Counted from the stretch's first letter, positions 9,628-18,723 are shown. The stretch: DNA of 64,000 nucleotides from Limnohabitans sp. Bal53 (GCF_003063355.1 NZ_NESH01000005.1:124001-188000); one strand, 5' to 3'. Made by a program: numbers and translations. The notes: generated from the letters alone by a model not told the origin.

Positions 9628-9653
9628 CCCCCTTGCCGCCCAGCGGCAGGGGG
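9628..9653 (+). other. GC-rich hairpin between peroxiredoxin and persulfide dioxygenase genes
   Basis: CCCCC-TTGCCGC at 9628-9639 can pair with GCGGCAGGGGG at 9643-9653 across a three-base loop with one bulged T. No T-tract follows, so it is not a standard intrinsic terminator. It may stabilise the upstream mRNA or attenuate the downstream genes. Confidence 0.55.
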
Positions 9654-9693
9654 TGTCAAGGACCTTTGTTGTTCCATTGCCAAGGAAGTCACC

Positions 9694-10587
9694 ATGAGTT
9701 CAGCCCACATGCACATTGAATCGTTTTTTGATCCGGCCACGTTCACCTTCAGCCACATCCTGGCCGACCTGAGCACCCGGCAGTGCGCCTTGATCGACAG
9801 CGTGCTGGACTACGACCCCAAGTCGGGCCGCACCCACACCGCCAGCGCCGACCAGTTGGTGGCGCGCGTGAAGGCGCTGGACCTGCGTGTGCAGTGGATT
9901 TTGGAGACGCATGTGCACGCTGACCATTTGTCGGCTGCGCCCTATTTGCAAAAGCAGCTGGGCGGCCAATTGGCCATTGGTTCGCACATCACCACGGTGC
10001 AAAACGTGTTTGGCAAGCTGTTCAACGCGGGCACCGAATTTGCCAGCGACGGCAGCCAGTTCGACCGCTTGCTGGGCGACGGCGAAACATTTCAGATTGG
10101 TGCTTTGCAGGCCCAGGCTCTGCACACCCCCGGCCACACCCCGGCGTGCATGACCTATGTGGTCACAGATGCCAGTGTCGATCCTGCGCGGCAGGTGGCC
10201 TTTGTGGGCGACACCTTGTTCATGCCCGACTACGGCACGGCGCGCTGCGACTTTCCTGGGGGCAGTGCCAGCGTGTTGTTCCAGTCGATCCAGAAAGTGC
10301 TCAGCTTGCCGGACAACACCGAGCTGTTCATGTGCCATGACTACCCGCCCGAGACCCGCCAGCCCCAATGCGTGACCACTGTGGCCGAGCAAAAAAAGGC
10401 CAATGTGCATGTGCACCAAGGCGTGAGCGAGGCCGAGTTTGTGGCCATGCGTGAAAAGCGAGATGCCACTTTGTCCATGCCCGTGCTGATCTTGCCTTCG
10501 GTGCAGGTGAACATGCGTGCCGGTCAAATGCCGCCGCCCGAAGACAATGGCCAGAGTTACCTGAAGATCCCGGTGGACGCGCTGTGA
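9694..10587 (+). CDS. Persulfide dioxygenase, ETHE1/Blh-type metallo-beta-lactamase fold
   Basis: The 297-residue enzyme carries the metal motif THVHADH (H73, H75, D77, H78), then HTPGHTP and CHDYPPE. Persulfide dioxygenases oxidise glutathione persulfide to sulfite with a mononuclear iron. The single-domain form with an extended C-terminus matches the Blh/PDO group linked to the repressor BigR. The ATG at 9694 has AAGGAAG upstream. The gene overlaps the next by four bases (GTGA), and a SulP transporter follows, consistent with disposal of sulfite or sulfate. A glyoxalase II role is less likely given the context. Confidence 0.9.
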   Translation: MSSAHMHIESFFDPATFTFSHILADLSTRQCALIDSVLDYDPKSGRTHTASADQLVARVKALDLRVQWILETHVHADHLSAAPYLQKQLGGQLAIGSHITTVQNVFGKLFNAGTEFASDGSQFDRLLGDGETFQIGALQAQALHTPGHTPACMTYVVTDASVDPARQVAFVGDTLFMPDYGTARCDFPGGSASVLFQSIQKVLSLPDNTELFMCHDYPPETRQPQCVTTVAEQKKANVHVHQGVSEAEFVAMREKRDATLSMPVLILPSVQVNMRAGQMPPPEDNGQSYLKIPVDAL

Positions 10588-10871
10588 ACCCTGCATTGCT
10601 TCCTTTGCGCTTGGCCTCTTGGGCCGAAGGGGCCACCTTGCTGCTCTTGATGCTGGTGGCCGTGCCCCTCAAACGCTTGGCTGACATGCCCGAGGCGGTG
10701 AGCCTCATGGGCCCGATCCACGGCGCGGCCTTTGTGGCCTATGTGCTGATGGTCTTGTTTTATTTCTGGAAAGGGCATTTGCGTGCGCATGCCGTGCCCT
10801 TGCTGACGATCGCAGCCTTTGTGCCCTTTGGTGCCTTTTTTGTGGGCTCTTTGTTCCGCGCAAAGGCATAA
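10584..10871 (+). CDS. DUF3817 integral membrane protein
   Basis: The 95-residue protein has three predicted membrane helices and the DUF3817 segment VPLKRLADMPEAVSLMGPIHG. The function is unknown. It starts at a GTG that overlaps the persulfide dioxygenase stop and ends 2 bp before the SulP gene, so translation is probably coupled. Its position suggests a part in sulfide or sulfite handling at the membrane, which is inference. Confidence 0.85.
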   Translation: MNPALLPLRLASWAEGATLLLLMLVAVPLKRLADMPEAVSLMGPIHGAAFVAYVLMVLFYFWKGHLRAHAVPLLTIAAFVPFGAFFVGSLFRAKA

Positions 10872-10873
10872 CC

Positions 10874-12640
10874 ATGGCGGACCTCTCCACACCCACTGCA
10901 TGGCAGCGCTGGTTTCCCATTCTGGATTGGGGGCGGCGTTACAACCGTTCGCTGTTGACGGCCGATGGCGTGGCCGCTGCCGTGGTGACGCTGATGCTGA
11001 TCCCGCAAAGCCTGGCCTATGCGCTGTTGGCGGGCTTGCCTGCACAAGCGGGCCTGTACGCCAGCATGGCCCCCTTGGTGCTGTACGCCTTGATGGGCAG
11101 CAGCGGCACCTTGGCCGTGGGGCCTGCGGCGGTGACCTCGCTTATGACGGCGGCCAGTGTGGGCGCGGTGGCGGCGCAAGGCAGCGTGGCTTACACCGAG
11201 GCGGCTTTGATGCTGGCGCTGCTCAGCGGGGCCATCATGCTGGTGATGGGCGCGGCGCGGTTGGGCTTTTTGGCCAATTTTTTGAGCCACCCGGTGATCT
11301 CGGGCTTTGTCTCGGCATCGGGTTTGTTGATCGCGGCCAGCCAGCTCAAACATTTGTTGGGTGTGCCCTTGCATGGCGAGAACCTCTTGCAGCTGCTGCC
11401 GCAGCTGTGGCAAAACTTGTCCAGCCTGCATGTGCCGACCAGTGTGATGGGGGTGGGTGCCTTGGCTTTGCTGCTGCTGGTGCGCCGTCAGCTCAAGCCC
11501 GGGCTCAAGCGCTTGGGGGTGTCCGCGGGCGCGGCCGATTTGGCGGCCAAGGCGGCCCCGGTGGTGGTGCTGCTCTTGAGCATTGCTTTGTCAGCCGTGT
11601 GGCAGTTGGCTGAGCAGGGCGTGCGGGTGGTGGGCACGGTGCCTCAAGGCTTGCCGCCTCTCACGCTGCCGGGTGGATCGACAGGTGGGTGGGCAGCCAC
11701 ATGGGCGCTGGCCCAGGCTTTGTGGGTGCCCGCTTTGTTGATTTCCTTGGTGGGCTTTGTGGAGTCGGTGTCGGTGGGGCAGTCCTTGGCGGCCAAGCGG
11801 CGCGAACGCATCGACCCCGATGCCGAGTTGCGTGCGCTGGGCCTGAGCAATTTGGGCGCAGGCCTCTCCGGCGGCTTTCCGGTCACGGGCGGGTTTTCGC
11901 GCTCGGTGGTCAATTTTGATGCGGGTGCACGCACGCCTGCCGCAGGCATCTACACCGCTGTCGGGCTGGCGCTGGCGGCTTTGTTCTTGACGCCTTGGCT
12001 CTTTCATTTGCCCCAAGCCACCTTGGCCGCCACCATCATGGTGGCCGTGGTCACCTTGGTCGATGTCGGGGTGTTTGCCCGCACCTGGCATTACGCCAAG
12101 GCCGACTTCATAGCTCTGCTCCTGACCTTTGGTCTGACCTTGGCGGTGGGAGTGGAGGCCGGGTTGATCGCGGGCGTGAGCGCCTCGGTGCTGTTGCTGC
12201 TGTACCGCACCAGCCGCCCGCACATCGCGGTGGTGGGGCAGGTGCCGGGCACCGAGCATTACCGCAATGTGCTGCGTCACGCGGTGCTGGAGCAGCCGGG
12301 CATTTTGGGCCTGCGCGTGGACGAAAGCCTGTACTTTGCCAACGCCCGATTCCTTGAAGACACCATCGCAGTCCAGGTGGCAATACGGTCAGGTGTGCGG
12401 CATGTGGTGCTGCAGTGCTCGGCCATCAACGACATCGATGCCAGTGCGCTGGAAAGCCTGGAGACCATCAACGAGCGCTTGCAGACTTCGGGCGTGCAGC
12501 TGCACCTGTCAGAAGTCAAAGGCCCCGTGCTCGACCGTTTGCAGCGCAGCCACTTTTTGGCCCAACTGAGTGGGCAAGTGTTTTTGACGCACCATCAAGC
12601 CGTTACACACATCGTGCACCCTTTAAGTCCCCACAATTGA
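10874..12640 (+). CDS. SulP-family anion transporter with C-terminal STAS domain
   Basis: The 588-residue protein has the SulP signature region (LIPQSLAYALLAGLPAQAGLYAS) at about residues 42-64, a dozen or so hydrophobic segments, and a cytoplasmic STAS domain from about residue 450 (LRVDESLYFANARFLED). SulP proteins carry sulfate, bicarbonate or organic anions. Next to persulfide dioxygenase, sulfate or sulfite movement is the likely job. Bicarbonate uptake is an alternative in an autotroph. It ends an operon of four tightly spaced genes. Confidence 0.92.
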   Translation: MADLSTPTAWQRWFPILDWGRRYNRSLLTADGVAAAVVTLMLIPQSLAYALLAGLPAQAGLYASMAPLVLYALMGSSGTLAVGPAAVTSLMTAASVGAVAAQGSVAYTEAALMLALLSGAIMLVMGAARLGFLANFLSHPVISGFVSASGLLIAASQLKHLLGVPLHGENLLQLLPQLWQNLSSLHVPTSVMGVGALALLLLVRRQLKPGLKRLGVSAGAADLAAKAAPVVVLLLSIALSAVWQLAEQGVRVVGTVPQGLPPLTLPGGSTGGWAATWALAQALWVPALLISLVGFVESVSVGQSLAAKRRERIDPDAELRALGLSNLGAGLSGGFPVTGGFSRSVVNFDAGARTPAAGIYTAVGLALAALFLTPWLFHLPQATLAATIMVAVVTLVDVGVFARTWHYAKADFIALLLTFGLTLAVGVEAGLIAGVSASVLLLLYRTSRPHIAVVGQVPGTEHYRNVLRHAVLEQPGILGLRVDESLYFANARFLEDTIAVQVAIRSGVRHVVLQCSAINDIDASALESLETINERLQTSGVQLHLSEVKGPVLDRLQRSHFLAQLSGQVFLTHHQAVTHIVHPLSPHN

Positions 12641-12886
12641 TGACCCGACACGGCCACCATCAAACCCGTCTACCTCAAAGCAAACCATGAACAGCCAACA
12701 ACAAAATGAGTTTCTGGCAGCCACAGCGTGGCTGCGCCCATTCACCCGGTGGGCTGCTGCTTTCGCGTTCAACACTTCGGGATGGTTGCCTGCGAGGGTC
12801 AGACATTGGCCCTTGAAATGGGTCAAGCGCATTTTGGTGGGTTACCAACGCCGCCTATTGGGAAGCACTGGCTGCAAAACCTGCGG

Positions 12887-13639
12887 TTAAGGCCGTGTGG
12901 TAGCGCTGCGGCGCATCACCCGCACATGCATGGGGCGCACAAAGTGCGCCCCGTCTTCATGCTGGTGCGGTGCATAGGCAGCAGCCACTTTGGCCAACAG
13001 TTCGGGCGTGACGCGGTGGTCTGCAAAGCTGGGGTAGAGCATGCGCTGGGCAAAAGTTTCGAAGTTGGCGAAGTGCACCGCTTGTGCATAACGGTGTTCT
13101 GACACCGGCTCAAACAGGCCTTGCACCACGGCACGGTCGAGCGCAGCTTGTGCCGCTGGGCGCACCTTGCCTTCGTCGTTGTACAGGCGCACGATCTCGT
13201 TGAGTGCACCGGCGTAGATTGGCTCCGACACATAAAACCAGCCGCCCGGCTTGAGCACCCGCGCCACTTCGCTCAGGGCCGTATCCATGTCGGGCAAGGG
13301 CACATGGTGCAGCGACTTGAGCATCAAGGCACCATCGAAATGCAGTGCGGGCATCGGAATGGCTTGTGCGCCTGCAGTCAAAAAATTCAGTCGATCTGTG
13401 ACGGCTTGCAAGTTCTTGGCCATTTGCACCGCGTCCACTTCGAGTGCGGTGATGTGCGCTTGCGCATGACGCGCCAGCCATTCACGTGCTAGCCGCGCGC
13501 CGCCGCAGCCCAGCTCGACAAACTGGCCCGTGTGCAAGGGCAGCAAGGCGTCCATCAGGTCCAGTTCGTCGCCCCACAACGGCAAATCGTCGGCAACGGT
13601 CTCGGGGTGTGCATGGGGAATGGGGTGTGAATTTTTCAT
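12887..13639 (-). CDS. Class I SAM-dependent methyltransferase
   Basis: The 250-residue protein has methyltransferase motif I (FVELGCGGARLAREWL), motif II and post-II (LHFDGALMLKSLHHVP) and RVLKPGGWFYVSEP, a methyltransferase-11 type domain. The substrate cannot be read from sequence. It is on the same strand as the cytochrome bd operon but 48 bp beyond its last gene, so read-through is possible. The 246 bp to its left hold no convincing gene. Confidence 0.85.
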   Translation of the reverse strand: MKNSHPIPHAHPETVADDLPLWGDELDLMDALLPLHTGQFVELGCGGARLAREWLARHAQAHITALEVDAVQMAKNLQAVTDRLNFLTAGAQAIPMPALHFDGALMLKSLHHVPLPDMDTALSEVARVLKPGGWFYVSEPIYAGALNEIVRLYNDEGKVRPAAQAALDRAVVQGLFEPVSEHRYAQAVHFANFETFAQRMLYPSFADHRVTPELLAKVAAAYAPHQHEDGAHFVRPMHVRVMRRSATTRP

Positions 13640-13687
13640 GAATTGTGTTGTTTCGAGTCAAGCCCGCCGAAGTGGCTGCGCATTTTC

Positions 13688-14617
13688 TCAGGCCGGTTGT
13701 TCAGACATGGGCTTTCTAAGTGGGGACAACTCGCGCCCATGCACCACGCCAAAAGCTTGTTGCAAAAAGCCGGTCAGCGCTTGCAAGTCCGCTGCTTCAA
13801 AGGCCGCGCTGGGATCGTGCCCACCGTTCACGCACAGGCACTGCACCTGGCCTGCTGCCCCAGCTTGCATCAAACGGTGCAGGTCAGAAATGGGCACCAC
13901 GCTGTCTTCGGTGCCGTGGACCAGCAACACCGGGCAGTGCAATTGGCGGATGCTTTTGACGGGGGCAATGTCATCAAACCGTGCACCAATGACCCGTTGC
14001 ACATGCCGCATCACATACCAACCCACCAGCAGATAAGGAATGCGCGCTTCCTGCAGGAAGCTGCGCATGATGTCTTGAGGGTGCGCAAACGCGCTCATGC
14101 TGATGACGGCGCGCACGTCGGGGCGACGTGTGGCGCACAGCAGGGCAGCGCCCGCCCCGACCGAATGCCCCATGATGGCCAAGCGGGCCGCATCCACCGA
14201 GGGTTGTTCTTTCAGCCAGTCCAGGCCCGCCGCGATGTCGTCGGCAAAACGCGGCAAAGAGGTGAAGGCGGCACCATCGCTTTGGCCATGGCACAGGGCA
14301 TCGACCAGCAGCACCGCATAACCCGCAGAATGCAGTGGGTGGAGTGCGGGCAGCATCAAGCTGGCGTTGGCCCCCCAGCCATGAATGACCACCACCGCAG
14401 GTGATGGGCCTGATGAGTTCGCCGGTACAAACCACGCAAACAGTTGCCCCCGTGCTGTGGGAAGGCGTACCTCAGTGCAGCGATAGCCTTGGTCGGCAGG
14501 CGTTTGCAGGTGCGGTAGGCGCGGCGCGCGCAGACCCCGCAAGATCAGGGCATGAGCCAAGTAGCGCATGCCCAAAACACAGACCACACCCACAGCGAAG
14601 CCTGACAGCAGGGTCAT
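13688..14617 (-). CDS. Alpha/beta hydrolase, membrane-anchored
   Basis: The 309-residue protein begins with one membrane helix (LLSGFAVGVVCVLGMRYLAHALI). A serine hydrolase domain follows, with oxyanion HGWGAN, nucleophile elbow GHSVGAG, acid HGTEDSVVP and a late histidine in NGGHDP. The ATG at 14617 sits 4 bp after the ybgE-like stop, with AGG between them, so it is the last gene of the cytochrome bd operon. The substrate is unknown. Confidence 0.8.
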   Translation of the reverse strand: MTLLSGFAVGVVCVLGMRYLAHALILRGLRAPRLPHLQTPADQGYRCTEVRLPTARGQLFAWFVPANSSGPSPAVVVIHGWGANASLMLPALHPLHSAGYAVLLVDALCHGQSDGAAFTSLPRFADDIAAGLDWLKEQPSVDAARLAIMGHSVGAGAALLCATRRPDVRAVISMSAFAHPQDIMRSFLQEARIPYLLVGWYVMRHVQRVIGARFDDIAPVKSIRQLHCPVLLVHGTEDSVVPISDLHRLMQAGAAGQVQCLCVNGGHDPSAAFEAADLQALTGFLQQAFGVVHGRELSPLRKPMSEQPA

Positions 14618-14621
14618 CCTG

Positions 14622-14945
14622 TCAGCCCAGCCATGGCGTTGCAAAGGTGCTCCAGCGCAAATAAGCAGCCAGACCCAGCGACACCCCACAAGACCAAGCA
14701 CTGAACAGCAGTTTCCAGACCCACGCTCTGGGAACAAAACCAACACCGCGCACCAAGCCCGCACTCATGGCCCAAAACAAAGCCATGGCCAAGCCGTGAT
14801 GTGCTTTGCCGTTTGCGCTCGTGAAAAGCAAAGGGTAGATGGTGCCTGTCAGCATGATCAGCAGACCCACCATCAAGCAGGGGTAGTGCATCGCAGTGCC
14901 TTTGGCGGGTGCGGCTTCGGCGGCCCGGGCCATGGATGGGCTCAT
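14622..14945 (-). CDS. ybgE: YbgE-family cytochrome bd operon membrane protein
   Basis: The 107-residue product has three hydrophobic segments (CLMVGLLIMLTGTIYPLLF, ALFWAMSAGLVRGVGFV, LLFSAWSCGVSLGLAAYL), as in YbgE/CydE proteins that follow cydABX in proteobacteria. Its ATG at 14945 overlaps the cydX stop (ATGA). The role in the oxidase is not established for the family. The symbol rests on size, topology and position. Confidence 0.72.
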   Translation of the reverse strand: MSPSMARAAEAAPAKGTAMHYPCLMVGLLIMLTGTIYPLLFTSANGKAHHGLAMALFWAMSAGLVRGVGFVPRAWVWKLLFSAWSCGVSLGLAAYLRWSTFATPWLG

Positions 14946-15061
14946 GGCGCATCCTGTTGGCGTGCGGCTGTGCGGGCCTCTTCGTTCTCGCCCCACATGG
15001 CATTCAGGATCGCCAGCAACACGGCAAAGCCGACGCCCAAAATCCAAGTCAAGTACCACAT
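14942..15061 (-). CDS. cydX: CydX, small subunit of cytochrome bd oxidase
   Basis: This 39-codon gene is easily missed. The product MWYLTWILGVGFAVLLAILN, then AMWGENEE, has the single helix and the conserved Trp-Tyr N-terminus and E-rich tail of CydX. In Escherichia coli CydX stabilises the CydAB haem site. It starts at 15061 behind AAAAGGAA, 46 bp after cydB, and its stop overlaps the ybgE-like start. Confidence 0.93.
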   Translation of the reverse strand: MWYLTWILGVGFAVLLAILNAMWGENEEARTAARQQDAP

Positions 15062-15106
15062 GTCAATTCCTTTTTCAGTTTTACAGGCAGGCCAATCAGC
15101 GCTAAC

Positions 15107-16243
15107 TCAATAGGCCGCATGGTCGTTTTCTCGGATGTAGGCCGCTGTCACCTTGCCTCGCATCACGCTGTACGCCCAAGAGGTGTAGCCGACGATGAGT
15201 GGCATGAAAATCACGGTGGCCCAGAACATCAGGCTCAAGGTGAGTTGGCTGGAGGCGCTGTCCCACACCGTGAGGCTGGCATTGGGCATGGAACTCGAAG
15301 GCATGACAAATGGGAACATGGACGCTCCTGCTGTTCCGATCACACCGACCAGCGCCAACGAAGACGTGACGAATGCACTGAGCGTGTAGCGCAGACGCAG
15401 CAGCAGGGACGTCACCAGTGCGCCGGCAACAGCCAAGCCAGGCAAAAGCCACAGCAGCGGTTGTTGTGTGTAGTTGCGCATCCAGGCACCCGCCTCGCGC
15501 ACCACCGTTTTAGACAGGGGGTCTGGCAAAGCATTCATGTCGATCGTGGATGTGATGCGGTAGCCCTCGATGCTTTGTAGCCAAAAGCCTGCGCCAACAA
15601 ATGCTGCAACCATGAGCCATGCAGCGCCAGTGGCGGCCTTGATGGTCCGCTCTTGAATCACGCCTTCCGTGCGGTGGGCCAAATAGGCACCGCCTTGCAT
15701 GGTGATCATGGCGCTGCTCACCACCCCCGCGAGCAGGGCGAAAGGGTTGAGCAGTTGCCAGAAGTTGCCGCTGTAGGTGGAGACCAAATAAGCGTCGAAC
15801 TGAAAGGGGACGCCCTGCAGCAAGTTGCCAAAGGCCACACCAAAGATCAGTGGAGGCACTGAGCCTCCGATGAACAAACCCCAGTCCCAAGTGCTGCGCC
15901 AGGTGGCGTTGTGGATTTTGCTGCGGTAGTCGAAACCGACAGGCCTGAAGAACAAGGCCCACAAGACGACCAACATGGCCCAGTAAAAACCACTGAATGC
16001 GGTGGCATAGACCAAGGGCCATGCCGCAAAAATGGCCCCGCCTCCGGTAATGAACCAGACCTGGTTGCCGTCCCAATGCGGACCGACGGTGTTGATGACA
16101 ACACGGCGTTCGACATCGTTGCGACCCACAAAGGGCAGCAAGGTGCCTACGCCCATGTCGTGCCCGTCCATGATCGCAAAGCCGATCAGCAGAACACCGA
16201 CCAGCAGCCACCAAATCATCTTGAGGGTTGAGTAATCCATCAT
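15107..16243 (-). CDS. cydB: Cytochrome bd ubiquinol oxidase subunit II
   Basis: The 378-residue integral membrane protein has the family length and the CydB signatures MDGHDMGVGTLLPFVGRNDVERR and GPHWDGNQVWFITGGGAIFAAWP near the N-terminus. With CydA it forms the quinol oxidase that reduces oxygen to water without pumping protons. It lies 12 bp after cydA. Cytochrome bd is known to tolerate sulfide and nitric oxide better than haem-copper oxidases, which fits the globin upstream and the sulfur genes around it. Confidence 0.97.
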   Translation of the reverse strand: MMDYSTLKMIWWLLVGVLLIGFAIMDGHDMGVGTLLPFVGRNDVERRVVINTVGPHWDGNQVWFITGGGAIFAAWPLVYATAFSGFYWAMLVVLWALFFRPVGFDYRSKIHNATWRSTWDWGLFIGGSVPPLIFGVAFGNLLQGVPFQFDAYLVSTYSGNFWQLLNPFALLAGVVSSAMITMQGGAYLAHRTEGVIQERTIKAATGAAWLMVAAFVGAGFWLQSIEGYRITSTIDMNALPDPLSKTVVREAGAWMRNYTQQPLLWLLPGLAVAGALVTSLLLRLRYTLSAFVTSSLALVGVIGTAGASMFPFVMPSSSMPNASLTVWDSASSQLTLSLMFWATVIFMPLIVGYTSWAYSVMRGKVTAAYIRENDHAAY

Positions 16244-16255
16244 GGCGAGTCCTTG

Positions 16256-17815
16256 TTATGCGTGCAAAGGTGTTTCGTGCTCATAGCGTCCCGTGCCTAA
16301 GCTGCCAGGGCCCATGCGTGCGAACTTGACCATGAGGTACATCTCGACCACCAACAGCACGGTGTAAAAGCCAATAAAGCCTGCCAGTGATCCATACAAG
16401 CTGTTCACGCTGAGCGTGGAGACACTCAGATGGGTCGGCAGCACGCCGTAAATCGTCCAGGGTTGGCGGCCGTACTCGGCCACAAACCAACCCAATTCGC
16501 AAGCGATCCAAGGGGCTGGCAACATCCACAGCGCCGTTTTGAGCAACCAGGGTTTTTCCATGCAGGTCATCTTCAGTGTGCTCCAGAACGCCAGGCCAAA
16601 CAGCACAAGCATGGCAAAGCCGAGCCCCACCATGGCTCGAAATGCCCAAAACATGGGGGTCACACGAGGCACCGTGTCGTTGACCGCACGGTCGATGATG
16701 TCCGGTGTGGCAGCGTTCACATCGTTCACGTATTTCTTCAGCAAAAGACCAAAGCCCAGATCTGCCTTGTGGCGTTCAAACACTTGCTTGGCCACTGTAT
16801 CTTCACGATTGGCGCGCAGGGCTTCGAGCGCATTGACGGCGATGACCCCTTCTTGGATACGCAGGCGGTTCTTGGCTTTGATGTCGTGAATGCCGGGGAT
16901 CTCCTTGCTGATCGAGCGCGTGCCAATCAGGCCCATGACCCAGGGAATTTCGACTTCCCAGTTGTTTTTTTGCTCGGCTTCATTGATGCTGGCCACCAGG
17001 GTCAGCCCTGCTGGTGCGGGTTTGGTTTCCCACATGGCTTCCAATGCGGCCATTTTGGTTTGCTGCGCTTCACCCACGGTGTAGCCTGACTCGTCACCCA
17101 GCACAATGACACTCAAAACGGACGCCAGACCAAAAGCGGCAGCGACCCGAAAGCTCCGTTTGGCAAACTCTACATCGCGTCTTTTGAGCAAATACCAGCT
17201 TGAAATGGACAGTACAAACATGGCACCGGTGACATAACCTGCCGACACCGTGTGGACAAACTTCGCCTGTGCATCTGGGTTGAAGACCACGGCCCAAAAA
17301 TCGGTCATTTCCATGCGCATGGTCAGATAACTGAACTCTGCACCCACCGGGTTTTGCATCCAGCCATTGGCAATCAAAATCCACAACGCCGAGAGGTTGG
17401 TTCCGACCGCCATGAGCAAAGTCACCAGCAAGTGCTGTGTCTTGCTGAGCCGGTCCCAGCCAAAGAAGAAGAGGCCAATCATGGTGGACTCAAGGAAGAA
17501 AGCCATCAAACCCTCGATGGCCAAGGGGGCACCAAAGATGTCGCCCACGTAATGCGAGTAATACGCCCAATTCGTGCCGAACTGAAACTCCAGTGTGATG
17601 CCCGTCGTCACGCCAAGCGCAAAGTTGATGCCAAACAGCTTGCCCCAAAACCGTGTCATGTCTTTCCAAACCACCTTGCCCGTCATGACATAGACGCTTT
17701 CCATGATCACCAAGAGCCAGACCATGCCGAGCGTCAGCGGGACAAAAAGAAAGTGGTACATCGCAGTGGCTGCAAATTGCAGGCGCGACAGATCCACCAG
17801 TTGTTCAGAGATCAT
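16256..17815 (-). CDS. cydA: Cytochrome bd ubiquinol oxidase subunit I
   Basis: The 519-residue protein has H21 in [13 protein letters not shown] (haem b595 ligand equivalent), the acidic pair in [13 protein letters not shown], and the GRQPW segment near residue 450. It is full length and has a long Q-loop region like Escherichia coli CydA. Its ATG overlaps the cydP stop by four bases. The operon runs globin-cydP-cydA-cydB-cydX-ybgE-hydrolase. Confidence 0.97.
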   Translation of the reverse strand: MISEQLVDLSRLQFAATAMYHFLFVPLTLGMVWLLVIMESVYVMTGKVVWKDMTRFWGKLFGINFALGVTTGITLEFQFGTNWAYYSHYVGDIFGAPLAIEGLMAFFLESTMIGLFFFGWDRLSKTQHLLVTLLMAVGTNLSALWILIANGWMQNPVGAEFSYLTMRMEMTDFWAVVFNPDAQAKFVHTVSAGYVTGAMFVLSISSWYLLKRRDVEFAKRSFRVAAAFGLASVLSVIVLGDESGYTVGEAQQTKMAALEAMWETKPAPAGLTLVASINEAEQKNNWEVEIPWVMGLIGTRSISKEIPGIHDIKAKNRLRIQEGVIAVNALEALRANREDTVAKQVFERHKADLGFGLLLKKYVNDVNAATPDIIDRAVNDTVPRVTPMFWAFRAMVGLGFAMLVLFGLAFWSTLKMTCMEKPWLLKTALWMLPAPWIACELGWFVAEYGRQPWTIYGVLPTHLSVSTLSVNSLYGSLAGFIGFYTVLLVVEMYLMVKFARMGPGSLGTGRYEHETPLHA

Positions 17816-17994
17816 GGTTGGGTCCTTGGGGTTGTATCGGGCGTGGAGGTCAGCAGTTGCGTGGCTGCGCTGTTCTCGTCAACAGCCACGCGGTTTTCTC
17901 TGACAAAAAACCACCACAGCGCCATGAGCACGGTGAGTTTCAAAACCAGCACGATGGCCAGTTTTCTAACGAGGCTTTTGTCTGAAAAATGCAT
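17812..17994 (-). CDS. cydP: CydP-like small membrane protein of cytochrome bd oxidase
   Basis: The 60-residue product has one helix ([21 protein letters not shown]), then RENRVAV. This pattern of basic start, single helix and WWxFVR matches the family annotated as cytochrome oxidase putative small subunit CydP. The gene overlaps cydA by four bases (ATGA), so translation is coupled. Its function in the complex is not well known. Confidence 0.8.
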   Translation of the reverse strand: MHFSDKSLVRKLAIVLVLKLTVLMALWWFFVRENRVAVDENSAATQLLTSTPDTTPRTQP

Positions 17995-18083
17995 AGCCAG
18001 TCATGCCGCCCATGTCGTCGCTGCGACAGAGGGCGTTGATGTCTGCATGTCGGCCATCAGGATGCAAGGCATTGGTAAAGATG

Positions 18084-18503
18084 TCATGGTTGCAGCTCTG
18101 CGGTCGAAGAAGAAAGGGGTGTGGCCGCACAGACGTTGACCATGTGGGAAGCCATTTGTTCAAACGCTTGTATCAAAGCAGTGCGCAAAACACTGTCACT
18201 GACTTGTTCTGTGAGCGCTTGACGCATGCACATCATCCACTGGTCGCGTTCAGCCAAGCCAATGGCGTAAGGCATGTGGCGCATGCGCAAGCGTGGGTGG
18301 CCGTTTTTCTCGGTGTACAGCGCGGGACCACCGAGCCAGCCTGATAAAAAGTCAAACAGGCTTTGTTGTGCGCCGCTCAAGTCTTGTGGGTGAAGCTGGC
18401 GCAAGGCATCAGTCTCAGGCCACTCGTCCATCAAGGTGTAAAAGCGATCGACCAACGTCCGTACAGCTTGTGCACCGCCCAAAGCATCGTAAGGTGTGGT
18501 CAT
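18084..18503 (-). CDS. Group II truncated haemoglobin
   Basis: The 139-residue protein is the size of trHbO globins. It begins with the family pattern MTTPYDALGGAQAVRTLVDRFYTLM and has the proximal-histidine segment GHPRLRMRHMPYAIG. Such globins bind oxygen, nitric oxide or sulfide. It leads the cytochrome bd operon, 89 bp before cydP. A sigma-54-like promoter lies 44-60 bp upstream of its start, with a putative activator site beyond, so it is probably induced together with the bd oxidase. Confidence 0.9.
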   Translation of the reverse strand: MTTPYDALGGAQAVRTLVDRFYTLMDEWPETDALRQLHPQDLSGAQQSLFDFLSGWLGGPALYTEKNGHPRLRMRHMPYAIGLAERDQWMMCMRQALTEQVSDSVLRTALIQAFEQMASHMVNVCAATPLSSSTAELQP

Positions 18504-18546
18504 GTGGCGCTTTCAGTTGGATGGAGATTCATCATGAGCCATGTCA

Positions 18547-18563
18547 TCCAAGATCCGTGCCAA
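18547..18563 (-). promoter_or_regulatory. Sigma-54-like promoter of the globin-cytochrome bd operon
   Basis: On the minus strand the sequence reads TTGGCACG-GATC-TTGGA. The -24 element is a perfect match to the sigma-54 consensus and the spacing is right. The -12 element reads TTGG where TTGC is usual, which weakens the call. The shared activator motif centred 62-63 bp upstream supports it. Confidence 0.5.
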
Positions 18564-18612
18564 CTTGCATTGGCTTTGTTGTAATACAAAAAGTTTCTTT
18601 CCATGGTGGTTT

Positions 18613-18633
18613 CTGTCATTCATGGCAGTCGGT
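18613..18633. promoter_or_regulatory. Putative FisR activator site for the globin-cytochrome bd operon
   Basis: CTGTCA, then TTCA, then TGGCAGTC at 18613-18630 matches the motif found upstream of fisR and of the fcc operon. Over 26 positions, 19 agree with the fisR site. The centre is about 62 bp upstream of the -24 GG, nearly the same distance as in the other two cases, and the orientation is the same. Confidence 0.55.
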
Positions 18634-18667
18634 GTCATATGGTTTGCTGCCGTCATGACGCGCCATG

Positions 18668-18700
18668 AAAAAACGCCTGGCGGGTGAACGCCAGGCGTTT
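18668..18700 (-). terminator. Intrinsic terminator of the DsrE operon
   Basis: AAACGCCTGGCG at 18671-18682 pairs perfectly with CGCCAGGCGTTT at 18689-18700 across a six-base loop. On the minus strand the stem is followed by a run of T (A at 18668-18673). It sits 23 bp past the stop of the DsrE-like gene. Confidence 0.92.
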
Positions 18701-18723
18701 GGACGCTACCGCGCAGTAGTGAA

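Noticed and set aside
12687-12890. A 67-codon plus-strand frame after the SulP gene
   Set aside because: It has no good ribosome site and no recognised family. A minus-strand frame overlaps it equally well. It may be a real small protein, but the sequence does not support it enough.
17966-18163. A 65-codon minus-strand frame between the globin gene and cydP
   Set aside because: It overlaps both genes, has mixed composition and no start signal; CydP in the other frame is convincing.
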